From positions 35,661,548 through 35,725,547 of the forward strand of contig OW388299.1 of NCBI GenBank assembly GCA_936450465.1: 64,000 bases of DNA, in the 5' to 3' direction. Below are positions 11,401-21,418 of this stretch, piece after piece (position 1 is the stretch's first letter; the number at the start of each line of letters is the position of its first letter). A program made the translations under genes and the position numbers. The notes beneath the pieces are model-generated. The model saw nothing but the letters and a program-made list of their open reading frames with translations, had not been told where the DNA came from and searched no databases. Source of the stretch: Gibbula magus. Lineage: Eukaryota; Mollusca; Gastropoda; Trochida; Trochidae.

Positions 11401-13409
11401 ACAGATTGCAAGTTGTGTCTATTGCAACGCTTCACACCTAAGGCAGGATGTGCTGGAAAGTCGTCGGAATAACATTTTCTGAATACTCTAGTCAATTGTA
11501 AAACTTTAAACTGTATTCTCAGTGCGTTTTATTTATTCGGGTCGATTAATGCTACACAAAAAAATTCTATCAAAACTTGGGTTTCACGTGAATAATAATC
11601 CGCGAGGAAATTGCCGTCGAATATTCTAAGTTCCAGGTGTTTCAAGCTCTCGTTGTAAGCCAATGCCAAAGAATAACACTTTCGACTAATATTGAGACAC
11701 CTTCGTGGATCCAGAGTTTGCGTTTTTTCTGTCAAGCCACAAAATAGAACAAAAAATCGAAGAAATATGAGTTTACCCTTAAACAAGCGGTTTGCCCTCC
11801 AGATGGTAATGGGTCCTTGACTGGCGAACTGGCCGAACGAGAGTTCCATGAAGTAGAGAGGCATACCCACAAAGATCTGGGTCAGCCAGTAGGGGATCAG
11901 GAAGGCACCTGAAATCAAAGAACTATTAGAGCCATGGCATCATAAAAGCAGTCCCATAGAAAGAGGACTGAAACAAGGTTGCCGACTTACTCCCTCATTT
12001 TTAGTGGGTCCTGAATCAAAACTTCAAAACCTAAAAGATCACATAATTAAGTTTATATTGAATGAAGAATGATTTAACGTAAAGACAATAACCTTTAGTT
12101 AACACTCCAATAAAGAAAGAAGTATGGCATTTAGCCGATGGTGGATTTTACCATTCCAAACTTTAAAAAAGAAACAGAGTAAAAGTTAACCTCAAGAAAT
12201 TTATTGTTCTGAGCATACTAAAAATAGCACAATTCATAAAGATAATGAAACAATGTTGACCAAAGTCGAGTCAACATTGAAATTAGACAATTAACTGTTT
12301 ATAACCAAATAAATAATACCCCATGTTTATTGTGTAGTAAGGAAATCTACAGACATTGTTTGTTTCCAAAAGTGACCAAACATTTTTTTAAAGTTTCAAA
12401 GTATTACAGAAAACATTGGATTAAGACAAAGTTGACAACTGCTTCCACCTATCTTTAAATCGAGGTCTAAGTGAACCTATATGTGAGTGTAGCGAGAATT
12501 ATTGAGCCTCGGTTTACTTGAGCCAAGTTTATACGGCGAGCGTTTGCATATGAGCAAAATTCGCCGTATGGACGCATTTGCACATATGTATATTTTACTA
12601 TTATGTGCATTTCACTACCGTCAGCAAATTTTTCACTACCGTAAGCAAATTTGCACCTAGTCAGGGGCAGGTGCAAATGTTTACTACCGTGAGTAAATAT
12701 GGTATTTTCACTATTCTAGTAAAAGTTCGTCGTATACAGGCATGGTGACTTTAGACAGGTTGGGAAAATATATTAGAGACCTTTAGAAACTCTTTATATT
12801 GCTTTTTTCAAATTCTCTATACAGGATCATCTCCTTCTTGCACGCGGTGACCTTCGAAATCCATCTGACTATATCCGATTTTCGTTATGATTAGGGCGAT
12901 ATAGTCAAACCAATGTTGACAGATATACATTTATGTCATTTATTTAGTTTACATCTAATACATATTAATTGGCATGTTTAGGGAATTGCCTATTCATATA
13001 TTAGAAGATTTGGAAGCCCATTTGCTTAGGCAGAAATTAAACACGTATGAACGCAAAGTAATTTTACTTTTACTCACGTGTGTATATTACTACCATAAGC
13101 AATATTGCATATGTGCAAAGTTCGCCTTATAAACAGGGCTTAAGACTGGGAATCCTCAAGATATTGCCCATTCCCATTGGAATAAAACAACTCATTCTCA
13201 CAGATGGGGCCGAACATATAGAAAGATTTTCAAAAAGTTACGGGAAATACCGGTATTGGAATACGACAAAGTTGACAACTACCTCCACCATTTTTAAAGG
13301 CGAGGTAAGGAAACCTCCAAACATTGCCTAAGCCAACAGAGTAGGCCACGCAGGTCAGGATGAACTCGATCTTCTTTCCCCATTTCGCTCGCCTCGCCGT
13401 GCCACCCAT
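716..13409 (-). CDS. SLC6-family Na+/Cl- dependent transporter, glycine-transporter-like, 14 coding exons
   Basis: Plasma-membrane symporter that would use the Na+ and Cl- gradients to take up a small amino acid, most likely glycine. Joined exons: 13283-13409, 11777-11908, 11201-11365, 10316-10436, 9582-9714, 8941-9075, 8417-8520, 7548-7672, 6162-6274, 5458-5598, 4432-4531, 3860-3960, 2922-3083, 716-2464. Every junction is GT-AG and keeps frame, giving 1135 residues. Seen: TM1 with [20 protein letters not shown] before TM2, a TM3-TM4 loop with Cys127 and Cys136 and four N-glycosylation sequons, [12 protein letters not shown] before TM8, and the family motif EWGP...GRYA after TM12. Gly26 sits where monoamine transporters have Asp, which argues for an amino-acid substrate. 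Arg7 and Trp10 match the inner-gate RxxW spacing of the family. The odd part is the tail of about 580 residues; usual tails are tens of residues to about 100. Substrate is inference. Confidence 0.93.
2922..3083 (-). CDS. SLC6 transporter exon 13: TM11 end, TM12
   Basis: Codes residues 500-553: [19 protein letters not shown], then TM12 and [10 protein letters not shown]. The Y-x-Y-P-x-W-A-x-x-x-G-W motif is typical of GlyT/GABA-type SLC6. Acceptor TTCCCAG, donor CAAG|GTATGT, 54 codons in phase 0. Confidence 0.94.
3211..3431. repeat. Foldback MITE, family CGCAAGGCAT, copy 1
   Basis: About 220 bp, nearly palindromic. Arms carry CGCAAGGCAT, TCTTGCC, TTACTGGCTGATTTAAGCC and the inverse at the far end. 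It lies in the intron between exons 12 and 13 of the transporter. Related copies: 10882-11101 and 34563-35809. Confidence 0.8.
3860..3960 (-). CDS. SLC6 transporter exon 12: TM11 start
   Basis: Codes residues 467-499: [20 protein letters not shown], then [13 protein letters not shown]. YGxxRFxxDVxxMLG is the family signature after TM10. Acceptor GATGCAG, donor AACC|GTAAGT. Confidence 0.94.
4432..4531 (-). CDS. SLC6 transporter exon 11: TM10
   Basis: Codes residues 433-465: [20 protein letters not shown], then [17 protein letters not shown]...L.D matches the family's TM9-TM10 loop. Acceptor ATTATAG, donor TATG|GTGAGT. Confidence 0.94.
4820..5332. repeat. TIR element, family ACACT..GGCAAAAGAAA, copy 1
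   Basis: Ends TACACTAATGGGCAAAAGAAA and the inverse TTTCTTTTGCCTGCGAGTGTA. About 510 bp in the intron between exons 10 and 11. Internal sequence is shared with 6325-6667 and 46031-46546. TA at both tips suggests a mariner-like non-autonomous element. Confidence 0.7.
5458..5598 (-). CDS. SLC6 transporter exon 10: end of TM8, TM9
   Basis: Codes residues 386-432: [20 protein letters not shown], then TM9 ending ALPMTLG. The E-T-x-x-x-x-x-x-D-E-F-P pattern is diagnostic for the TM8-TM9 linker. Acceptor TTTACAG, donor AGGG|GTACGC, 47 codons, phase 0 at both ends. Confidence 0.94.
6162..6274 (-). CDS. SLC6 transporter exon 9: EL4 and TM8
   Basis: Codes residues 348-385: [19 protein letters not shown], then TM8 ending GFSSQ. 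The GPGLAF.AYPEA motif is among the most conserved in SLC6. Acceptor TTCACAG, donor CAG|GTACGA. Confidence 0.95.
6325..6667. repeat. TIR element, family GGCAAAAGAAA, copy 2
   Basis: 343 bp bounded by TACGATGGACAAAAGAAAC and the inverse GTTTCTTTTGCC...GTGTA. The reverse complement matches the left part of 36009-36475. It is the shortest and cleanest copy here, in the intron between exons 8 and 9. Confidence 0.75.
7548..7672 (-). CDS. SLC6 transporter exon 8: TM7
   Basis: Codes residues 306-347: [20 protein letters not shown], then [10 protein letters not shown] and the start of EL4. Acceptor GTTTCAG, donor GGGG|GTAGGT. A partial DNA repeat of this exon's upstream flank lies just outside it: the motif TCTCTGAAACAG(T/C)GCTTCATT occurs at about 7670 and again at about 7738. 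Confidence 0.93.
8417..8520 (-). CDS. SLC6 transporter exon 7: TM6
   Basis: Codes residues 272-305: [20 protein letters not shown], then [12 protein letters not shown]. This is TM6, the unwound helix that with TM1 forms the substrate site. QVFFSLG and the ASFN-FKNN turn are family hallmarks. Acceptor TGCCAG, donor CTCAG|GTAATG, exit phase 2. Confidence 0.94.
8941..9075 (-). CDS. SLC6 transporter exon 6: TM5 and EL3
   Basis: Codes residues 227-271: [20 protein letters not shown], then [19 protein letters not shown], a close match to the family's GA..GI.YYL.P.W.KL pattern in extracellular loop 3. Acceptor CCCCAG, donor ACT|GTTAGT, both ends phase 0. Confidence 0.94.
9180..9500. repeat. CT-rich low-complexity tract
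   Basis: Runs of TCTC, CTCTCCCTC and TCTGTCTGTC in the intron between exons 5 and 6 of the transporter. Confidence 0.7.
9582..9714 (-). CDS. SLC6 transporter exon 5: TM4
   Basis: Codes residues 183-226: [20 protein letters not shown], then TM4 and KGIQSLGK, the conserved segment before TM5. Acceptor TTTCCAG, donor CAAG|GTCAGT. Confidence 0.93.
9976..10233 (-). mobile_element. tRNA-derived SINE, 5'-truncated copy
   Basis: Same body as the full copy at 30401-30718, ending in the GCGGCGTTAAA motif and TCACC repeats on the minus strand. It starts inside the B box (GGCGGGATTC on the plus strand), so the tRNA head is missing. A perfect 14-bp duplication AAAATGACATTTGA flanks it (9962-9975 and 10234-10247). 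It sits in the intron between exons 4 and 5 of the transporter. Confidence 0.9.
10316..10436 (-). CDS. SLC6 transporter exon 4: glycosylated EL2
   Basis: Codes residues 142-181 of extracellular loop 2. It carries N-glycosylation sequons NAT (146), NES (151), NLT (166) and NST (169) and ends SPTQEYFE. The loop is poorly conserved in the family. The exon is supported by phase (in 1, out 2), the borders TTTCAG and GA|GTAAGC, and the YFE motif before TM4. Confidence 0.9.
10882..11101. repeat. Foldback MITE, family CGCAAGGCAT, copy 2
   Basis: GCGCAAGGCA at the left and TGCCTTGCGTAGGGAAGTTG at the right, with GGCTAATTTAAGC and GCTTAAATTAGCC inside. More diverged than copies 1 and 3. Intron between exons 3 and 4. 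Confidence 0.75.
11201..11365 (-). CDS. SLC6 transporter exon 3: TM3 and start of EL2
   Basis: Codes residues 87-141. TM3 contains [11 protein letters not shown] with the conserved Tyr pair used in substrate binding in this family. It is followed by [16 protein letters not shown], whose two Cys (127 and 136) match the extracellular loop 2 disulphide. Donor CCAG|GTAGTG, acceptor TTGCAG. Confidence 0.93.
11777..11908 (-). CDS. SLC6 transporter exon 2: TM2
   Basis: Codes residues 43-86: [20 protein letters not shown], then [12 protein letters not shown], the strongly conserved end of TM2, and the first intracellular loop. Acceptor GATTTCAG, donor AAGG|GTAAAC. Enters and leaves in phase 1. Confidence 0.94.
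12525..13140. repeat. Diverged TIR element with ACGGCGA / TCGCCGT ends
   Basis: GTTTATACGGCGAGCGTTTGCA at the left and GCAAAGTTCGCCTTATAAAC at the right are inverted copies. A third inverted piece (AAATTCGCCGTATGGA) lies near 12560 and a fourth near 12730. Inside are irregular repeats of CACTACCGT(A/C)AGCAAATT. Lies in the intron between exons 1 and 2. Confidence 0.55.
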
Positions 13410-13410
13410 T
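13283..13410 (-). CDS. SLC6 transporter exon 1: start codon and TM1
   Basis: Encodes [13 protein letters not shown] then TM1 with [14 protein letters not shown] and AFKNGG. The donor is GGAG|GTAGTT. The exon begins after TTTTCAAG at 13411-13412, so one base (13410) precedes the ATG at 13407-13409. I chose this ATG because AGAATGG is a strong Kozak context, and the candidate upstream exon near 15.3 kb has an in-frame stop just before its donor. An upstream coding exon ending in phase 2 cannot be excluded. The short N-terminus still holds the conserved gate Arg and Trp. Confidence 0.87.
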
Positions 13411-15289
13411 CTTGAAAATAAAATTGAAAAAAGTTTTAATAAATACTTTGAAGGTTTAAGTGTTAATGATTATTCAATGCTGAAACCTTGGAAACTGTTT
13501 TAATAAAGTTTCAAAATATATTTAACGCGATAAAAGGCCTCAGTCGAAATGTGTTTCTATAATAAGGCAATGGTGTGTGATATAGTGAAGAATGAGTGTA
13601 GTCGTTCATTTATATGCAGAACGTGTATCATAAACAAGTATGAAAGATTGAAACCGACAACGGATGATGTTAATTTTCTATTGAAAGTCAACCCATTGCA
13701 CGAAACTGTATAACATGATTGGTTTCTAACGTTTGACATGATTGATTCGAATACTAAACATAATGGTAAATCAGGAGAAAATTCACACAGATCAGGGTAT
13801 TTTCAGCTACCAAATAATTAAATGGAACTAAATGATGTTAACATTATTAGTTTGCATGTAGAAGATGTTTTACAAATAAATGATAAAAATTAATATTTGA
13901 AACAGGGATTACATTGTACAAAATGTACATGTATAAATAGAGGACACTTGTTTATTCTTGTTCAATGCCATGCATACACACGTTTATCTCATCCAGTGAA
14001 GTAGAACCAAGCGTTATCTAGAACTTCTACTTCGTGAGACATTATTGGAAAGATGGAATAAAATCAAATGAACCAAGACGTCAATATCATCCATATGGTG
14101 TCATCACCAGTCATTCATTAACAATGTTCTTTGTTGCATTTAGTGCTTCATGTCCAGTGCTTTAAGCATAATAGACTGGGCCTAGTTTTTCGAAGCTCTC
14201 TTTCGCTAAGATTGCCGTAAGTCAATGTTAATGAATTGTACTTACGACGATCTTAGCACTAAGAGAGCTGCGAAAATATAGGATCTGGTCTATTGAGTTA
14301 TATTTATGTTACGAGGAAGTGTATCAATGTTGCTATAAATACGTTTATAAATTATTGCGATTTCCATGCAAGCAACGAATGCCCATACAGAGGTAGGTGT
14401 AATGAATGATGACAGGTTGAGTGATAAAAGCTGAATCAACTACTGTATGCTGTATGTGATACAAGAACATCAACCTGAAAATTGTGCTGAATAAACATTT
14501 ATGGCAGTTGAAAATGGTTTGCTGTATGTTTCATATTTAAGCATGCTGACGATGAAGAAATGAGAATTTGAAGTTGTGACATGTAAATTGATCGATCATA
14601 TTTTACAATTGGATAAGCTGTAACATTAGTGTAATAAAACCTATTTTCAACTTTTTTTAAAAACCATGTTATTCCACTCAAACATGTGTCCCTATAAAGA
14701 TACGTTTAGTTCATTCGTTCCGAAATTTGTATCTCTCTGTGTTCTAAGTTGAATATTTATGGGTGCCGTGGTTTTATGGTTCTAAAATTTCTATAATTTG
14801 TATAAGTTACATATGTCTGTATTACTCTCGTATTAAAACATGTTTTAAAACGCTCAAAGTATCTTAAATATCTGACAGATGATGAAAGCGGAAAGCGGAA
14901 AGCGGAAAGCGTATAAGCAAAAACGCGCATAAAATGTAATAGTTGATAAACTAATTGGAAAGCGTTATTTGGACCAAACAATTCCAAGCTTTACTTGAGT
15001 CACAACTCATTCTCATTCCAGCATATTTCAAATGACCAGGATATACATGTATATCCTAAACTCCGAATTAAGTTTTTTTAAAAACAATAGATGTCAGAAG
15101 ATTTCTAAAAATTTTATCTTTCCTGATGTATCTATTCACAGACACTGATGAAATATCAATCATAAAAATTCAAATATCCCCAACATATTTGTCCAGAATA
15201 TATACACACCACACAAAGGCTAAATGAAAAACGTACAGCAAATATTGGACAGTGCGATATTAATACAAAATGGCGAGCTCACCTGGTTC
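13411..15289. other. Non-coding flank or first intron of the SLC6 gene
   Basis: No coding exon recognised. Contains the foldback element at 14183-14280 and a small GCGGAAA triplicate at about 14886. Otherwise AT-rich with nothing I can name. Confidence 0.5.
14183..14280. repeat. Short foldback element, family GTCGTAAGT, copy 1
   Basis: Arms TTTTCGAAGCTCTCTTTCGC and the inverse GAGAGCTGCGAAAATA enclose inverted GTAAGT. About 98 bp, and the same family as 48119-48226. Confidence 0.75.
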
Positions 15290-15345
15290 GTACCAGCTAC
15301 AAGGCAGGTGTGAGTTCCTCTGGTGGTACGTGAGCTGATTCCGTG
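15290..15345 (-). other. Possible 5' UTR exon of the SLC6 gene
   Basis: On the minus strand ACGAACCAG|GTGAGCTC near 15290 is a near-perfect splice donor. Joined to the exon at 13410, the reading is stop TAG, four codons, then the proposed ATG, so the piece would be non-coding leader. The stretch is also a partial inverted repeat (GAGCTCAC and GTGAGCTG about 50 bp apart), so it may be only a repeat. The upper boundary is a guess. Confidence 0.2.
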
Positions 15346-15691
15346 TGTTTATCATTGGTATGTTCTGCATGTAAACTATAGACGTGATCTACATTCACGT
15401 ACAAGTGGTGGACCCATGTCGGAAAATCATTGAATATTTCTTTTTATCATGTATTATGTATGAATCTGGACAATACTTTAAAGAGGTATTGAGTATGTTG
15501 TTAGATATATGGGAACATTTTTGAAAATCTATCCTATAGAAAGACATACACGAAATTGTTCGCAGATTTTTCGACCCCATATACGTGGTGAATTCACACT
15601 AAGTGACACTCCTATATATTTGGAAATTATAGCTGTTTCCCCCAACTACAAGTAGGTATTTTGGATCAAGCGTATCACCAAGGACAATATG

Positions 15692-15906
15692 GGCCGTGTC
15701 CATAACAGCGAGCGCTTATAATCGGTCATTATTGCTCAATGTAGCTCTCAAGTAGCGCTCAAGAAGCGCTTATTCTCTTCTGAACGACACGGTGAAAAAC
15801 CTCAAAGTTCGCTCGATTTGCTACGTAGCGCTACATTGAGCATTCGCGTTCAAGAGAGGTTTAAAAGTATTGAGCGATTACTTTGAAACCTCTCTTGAAC
15901 ACGGCC
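15692..15906. repeat. MITE with GGCCGTGTTC-type ends
   Basis: Ends GGCCGTGTCCATAACAGC and the inverse TCTTGAACACGGCC. Inside, inverted CTCAATGTAGC and GCTACATTGAG pieces with AAGCGC repeats. About 215 bp. Confidence 0.7.
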
Positions 15907-16307
15907 ATGGTCTGTATGTGTCAGTAGGTTGCTGGTATAACCACAATTAATATGCTAGTGAACAGGTAAAATGCCAGTAATATGTATATTAACAAGACAA
16001 TAAGAAACATGCTCATATAACTATCGTCACTATAAGCAATGAGTGACAGGGATATAGTACATGCACATACCAATCATCCAAAAAGTGATTAGTTTTGGAT
16101 TGACATTTGTTTAAACATCGTACATGTATGTACAACTTGTGATTCATTGACATGCGTTGTTTGATAAGATGCAAGTCTCTTAAAGGATGGCCGAAATATA
16201 TTATTTTCTATTGAATTCTTATCTGCAATTTAAAGTCGAATAGATGTCAAATTGCAACCCCTTTTCGACGAATCACAAAAGTGACCATGGGTACGACATG
16301 CAAGATA

Positions 16308-16368
16308 AGATACATAATTTTCACAATTCTTTCTGACAATCAGAAAGAATTGTGAAAATTATGTATCT
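16308..16368. repeat. Perfect hairpin, 29-bp arms, 3-base loop
   Basis: Left arm 16308-16336 and right arm 16340-16368 are exact reverse complements with loop CAA. No mismatch over 29 bp, although all surrounding repeats are decayed. Confidence 0.9.
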
Positions 16369-17470
16369 GAAGCTGAGATGATTTCCTATATTTTGATAAA
16401 GATTTCAGAGTTCTATCAAAATTAATTTAGATTTCTTTCCGTTCAGTACTTGCAACTTTAAAAGGTGTTATGTGTGTTCATTGTAAAGCCAACATAAATG
16501 AATACGAGGGAAATTTCCAAAACTGTTACAGGATTTTCAGTTGCTTAGCAACAGCATGCGCTCTCGGGTAGCATCCGAAAAGCGTGCATCACGTGCAGAG
16601 TCTGCAGGGCCTCGTTGGACGGGTTGCTCAGTGTGAAATTGGATACTTACATTGAACCACATTCATTTTATATATTGTAGACCTTTGCGTGTTATTGTTT
16701 TAGTTCTTATTTGTATTCTGGAAATATCAACATGTATTACGAATTGAAAAGGGGTCGCAATCTGCTTCTGAAAATCCTGTTTCTCCTAGGCTACTTTTCA
16801 ATATTTAATAAAATGCTGATATTTTATGAATAAATTCTCTCGAGCATCTGAGTGTAAGACTAAACCAGTTTCACACACATACAGCAACACAACACAGAAG
16901 TATGAAGTGACCTAATGAGTCAAGCTAACTCTCTAGCAGGGAGTGGTCACTGCCCAGGTCAACACAATGCTATTACACAACATGCAGACCCTGGACTCAC
17001 AGCCAGTAAATTATATATTTTACATGTTGTTTTCCCCACACTTACTTATTGTTCTGTACTTGAGAAGACAATGTGATGTCATGATTTCATGTAGCTACTT
17101 CTAATAGTCTTATCTTATCATTTCATGAACAGTCATATTCAGTTCACATATCTGATGGAAAATAAAAAAAATCTTAACTCCTCTTCAATTTATTCCTTTG
17201 CGGGCTGTCACAATACTCAGTTAATAGGTTATTCATCAGTTCTCATTTCACTTTGATTACATCAAAGATGTCTATAATGTAGATATTAGTCGACATATAT
17301 TTCACATTCCTTCTGAATAAGATTAACTGTTAAAAAGTTATTCTTTTCTCAATTTCTGTATTTCTCAAACCACATGCTAGAACACTCACATGAAAAAGAT
17401 GAGAAGACTCTTTCTCATGTATTGTATAAGGGAAACCTCTATTCAATGAAGCACACATAAAATCTCAGTT
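16369..17470. other. Intergenic, no feature seen
   Basis: AT-rich sequence without coding exon, tandem repeat or clear inverted repeat. Confidence 0.4.
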
Positions 17471-17484
17471 CAAACCTTATTACA

Positions 17485-17737
17485 ACAGGGTTTTGTTAGG
17501 CTGTGGCCCATATTTGGGGTCACAGGTTCACCAAATCTACACTTTAGAATCCACATTTGCCTAAAAATCTGTACATAATATTTCAGCTTTCTAGAGCTTT
17601 TAATTTGGGACTGGAGAAGAAGATGAAAATAGCTTTTTAGGTCATAACCCCCTGTGACCCTTATTTAGGGTCACAGGGTCACCAAATCTACAGTTTAGAT
17701 TTTAGATTAGCCTTTCAGGCCTGATGAGCTAAAAATC
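17485..17737 (+). mobile_element. Pearl-like element, fragment A
   Basis: Two diverged core monomers (the GGGGTCACAGGTTCACCAAATCTACA type) followed by the right end CCTTTCAGGCCTGATGAGCTAAAAAT. It lacks the ACGG tract. A lone decayed left end (GGGCTTTGCAGCTCACCAGG) lies at about 18370. Confidence 0.75.
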
Positions 17738-19737
17738 TTGATTTCTAATGGGGAGGAAAATATAATTTTTCAGTCCCTCTTATTAGGGGGGTCTCTCCAA
17801 CATATTCCCCTATATACAGTCCGTTTGAGACAAAATCTCCCCAAATGAATTGCACTCTCACTCAACAATAAATGATCGCATGCGTCTCAAAGCAATATCA
17901 AAGTTACAAGGAATAACACACCAACTTTTATCAAACCAAAAGAGATGTTTAAAAAACTATCATTATTTTCTTAAGCTAGTATACGATTGATAACATGGTG
18001 TACTGACAGATGAGAGAACAGCCAGGTACACGAGATGCACGTGTTTAATGTTCATTACAGTGATACGGATGGTATCAAAAGTCATCAAGAGTCGGACATT
18101 GGCTCACTGCTGTCAAGAGTCCTTAGAAGGATTGTATGACGACAGGACTGATAGTCGCCTGTCGTCAACCACGTTGATGCCAGTACTGATGTACTCTGTT
18201 ATAGATGGGCCCAATACTCGTGTTGTAAAAGCAAAATGACATCCCCGCTTTTAGTATTAATCTTTATTTGGTATTCCAGCTGATTGAAGGGTCGTTACAT
18301 TTGGAATCGACTCATATTTTCGGAATACGTTACAGGAATTTTCATTAAAAGCACGTATAAATAGAGTAATGGGCTTTGCAGCTCACCAGGGTTCATATTG
18401 TGTGATGAGAAATAGATTGTTCTCAATATAATACACAATCCCTCGACCTGAAAAATATCAGTCTTGAAAATGTCAGTGCAAAACAAATACATGACTTGAT
18501 ACTAACTTTGATAAACTTGGTTGTCCAAGTATCATAATTCCAGCGAAGATATTAAAGAAAAGGTTATCCTTCCAATTGCAAAACCAAGAGAGACAGACAG
18601 ACATTACCGGTAACTTTTATTGCCACAAGCCACAATAAATGGCCTCTGGCCATGTACAAACTAGATATTATTATGCTTATAAGATAGCAAGGATGATAAT
18701 GAATTAATATTTTCTTCTATATCTAAACATTTATTCGCTGAAACGCTTCAAACACATATGCTGCTATTTTTTCATTTTTTTAAAGTTAACAGTAGAACAT
18801 AGTTGTATAAATTTGTAAACTGAAGGTGCTTAAAAATAATATTGCTTCAGATATTTAAACCTTAAATCACTGCAGAGTGGGGCATTTGATAATGAAGTGG
18901 TATTCACCATATCATCTGCGAATAATAGTAAATACAGCATAAGATCTTCTAAACACAGTCCTGCACTGATATCTTCTTGTTGTTGATTTTCTAAATCCTC
19001 AATGAACAGTAAAACTAGTATTGCTATAGAAATAGAGCCAATGGCTCTGTCGCTGTAGTGAGTGTTTAACAACTATCAGAATAAGGGTATCATACCAGTC
19101 TTCTGGGGAGTTGATGACAGACCAAATGCCAGTGGCGGATCCTGAAAATTTTCACATGGGCTGAAATTTTGGATTCGTTAACTAACTTTGATTGAAACCA
19201 ATCAGGATTCTATAGTTCTAGCTAAGAAAATTATCCACTTAAAAGAAGTTTTGTGGGAGGGAATGACCCGCCACAGTCCTAATTTAATTTTCTGACTTAA
19301 CTAACTACATAACTTCACAGACATCCTAGAAACTTTCCTCATTTGATATCAAATTAAATCTCTCATATTATTTGTAACAGGATAACATATCAGGTAAGGT
19401 TTGGAAATAATAAAATAAAAGAAGATGCAAATAAATAAAGTTTTATTACTATAATAATATAAAATAATTAAAATCCAACAATATGTTCATAAATCCTGAA
19501 CCAAGTCCAGAAACTCTTAAAACATAACATTTTAAAATAATTAAATACATCTTATTCAAACGTCCATCTTAGTTTTAATTTGGTAAAATTTAAATATATA
19601 TATATATATATATATATTAAGTTGGCACCCTGCATCTTTCATTCTAAATCTGTAGTCTAAATGACATATTTCTTATGAAAAGATGTTTTATTCATATCAT
19701 AAATGATGAGTATGAAGATCATATATTTATAAAAAAA
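17738..19737. other. Intergenic between Pearl-like copies
   Basis: No coding exon. Holds two lone left-end relics (about 18361-18392 and about 19025-19056), the start of a GTGGCGGATCC repeat at about 19130 and an AT tract at about 19592-19618. Confidence 0.45.
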
Positions 19738-21418
19738 TGGAGCCATGGGCTCTGTAGCTCATCAGGATTTTCTTTATTATCTAAGGTTGTATATCTAAGT
19801 TATCTCAAGTAATACAATGTTAACAAGCAAAAAATAGGTTTTTAGATCATGACCCGTGACCTGTATTTGGAGTCACAGGGTCACCAATCCTACAATTAAG
19901 AATCACCTTTGACCAAAGAGTCTCTACACAACTTTTCAGCTCTCTAGACCTTTTGGAACTGGAGAAGAAGACGAAAATAGGTTTTTTGGGTTGTGACCTC
20001 TGTGACCCCATTTGGGGTCACGGGGTCACGAAATCTACAATTTAGAATCCCCATTGGCCAAGGAGTCTTCACACAACTTTTCAGCTCTCTAGACCTTTTG
20101 GAACTTGAGAAGAAGATGATAATAGGTTTTTAAGGATGTGACCCCTGTGACCCCATTTGGGGTCATGGGGTCACGAAATCTACAATTTAGAATCCCCATG
20201 GGCCAAGGAGTCTGCACACAACTTTTCAGCTCTCTAGACCTTTTGGAACTGGAGAAGAAGATGAAAATAGGTTTTTAAGGATGTGACCCCATTGACCCCA
20301 AATGGGGTCACATTGTCACGAAATCTACAATTTAGAATCCCCATTGGCCAAGGAGTATGCACACAACTTTTCAGCTCTCTAGAACTTTTGGAACTGGAGA
20401 AGAAGACGAAAATAGGTTTTTGGGGTTGTGACCTCTGTGACCCCATTTGGGGTCACGGGGTCACGAAATCTACAATTAATTTTAGAATCCCCATTGGCCA
20501 AGGAGTCTGCACACAACTTTTCAGCTCTCTAGACCTTTTGGAACTTGAGAAGAAGATGATAATAGGTTTCTAAGGATGTGACCCCTGTAACCCCATTTGG
20601 GGTCATGGGGTCACGAAATCTACAATTTAGAATCCCCATTGGTCAAGGAGTATGCACACAACCTTTCAGCTCTCTAGACCTTTTGGAACTGGAGAAGAAG
20701 ATGAAAATAGGTTTTTAAGGATGTGACCCGTGACCCCATTTGAGGTCATGGGGTCACAAAATCAACAATGTAGAATCCCCATTGGCCAAGGAGTCTGCAC
20801 ACAACTTTTCAGCTCTCTAGAACTTTTGGAACTGGAGAAGAAGATGAAAATAGGTTTTTAAGGATGTGACCCCTGTGACCCCATTTGGGGTCATGGGGTC
20901 ACGAGATCTACAATTTAGAATCCCCATGGGCCAAGGAGTCTGCATACAATTTTTCAGCTCTCTAGACCTTTTAGAACTGGAGAAGATGATGAAAATAGGT
21001 TTTTAAGGATGTGACCCCTGTGACCCCATTTGGGGTCATGGGGTCACGAAATCTACAATTTAGAATCCCCATGGGCCAAGGAGTCTGCACACAACTTTTC
21101 AGCTCTCTAGACCTTTTGGAACTGGAGAAGAAGATGAAAATAGGTTTTTAAGGATGTGACCCCTGTGACCCCATTTGGGGTCATGGGGTCACGAAATCTA
21201 CAATTTAGAATCCCCATTGGCCAAGGAGTCTGCTCATAAAATTTCAGCTCTGTGGAGTCATTGGTTCTGGAGAAGAAGTCGAAAAAGCGAAAAGTTTACG
21301 GATGGACGGACGGATGGACGGACGGACGGATGGACGGACGGATGGACGGACGGACGGACGCCGGACACCATGCCATGCCATAAGCCCATCGGGCCTTTCA
21401 GGCCTGATGAGCTAAAAA
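19738..21418 (+). mobile_element. Pearl-like (Helitron/HINE-type) element B
   Basis: Left end GAGCCATGGGCTCTGTAGC, then TCATCAGG; about 10 core monomers of about 145 bp; an ACGG/ATGG microsatellite (about 21299-21362); right end with hairpin GGCCTTTCAGGCC, then TGATGAGCTAA. This order (left end, core repeats, ACGG tract, right end) is that of bivalve Pearl/CvA elements. The right end hairpin followed by CTAA resembles a Helitron 3' end. No coding capacity. Confidence 0.85.
19845..21290 (+). repeat. Core tandem array of element B, period about 145 bp
   Basis: About 10 monomers. Each contains the palindrome GTGACCCCATTTGGGGTCAC and the shared motifs ATCTACAATTTAGAATCCCC, GGCCAAGGAGTCTGCACAC and GAACTGGAGAAGAAGATGAA. 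Spacing between two successive ATGTGACCCC starts (21009, 21154) is 145. Confidence 0.9.
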
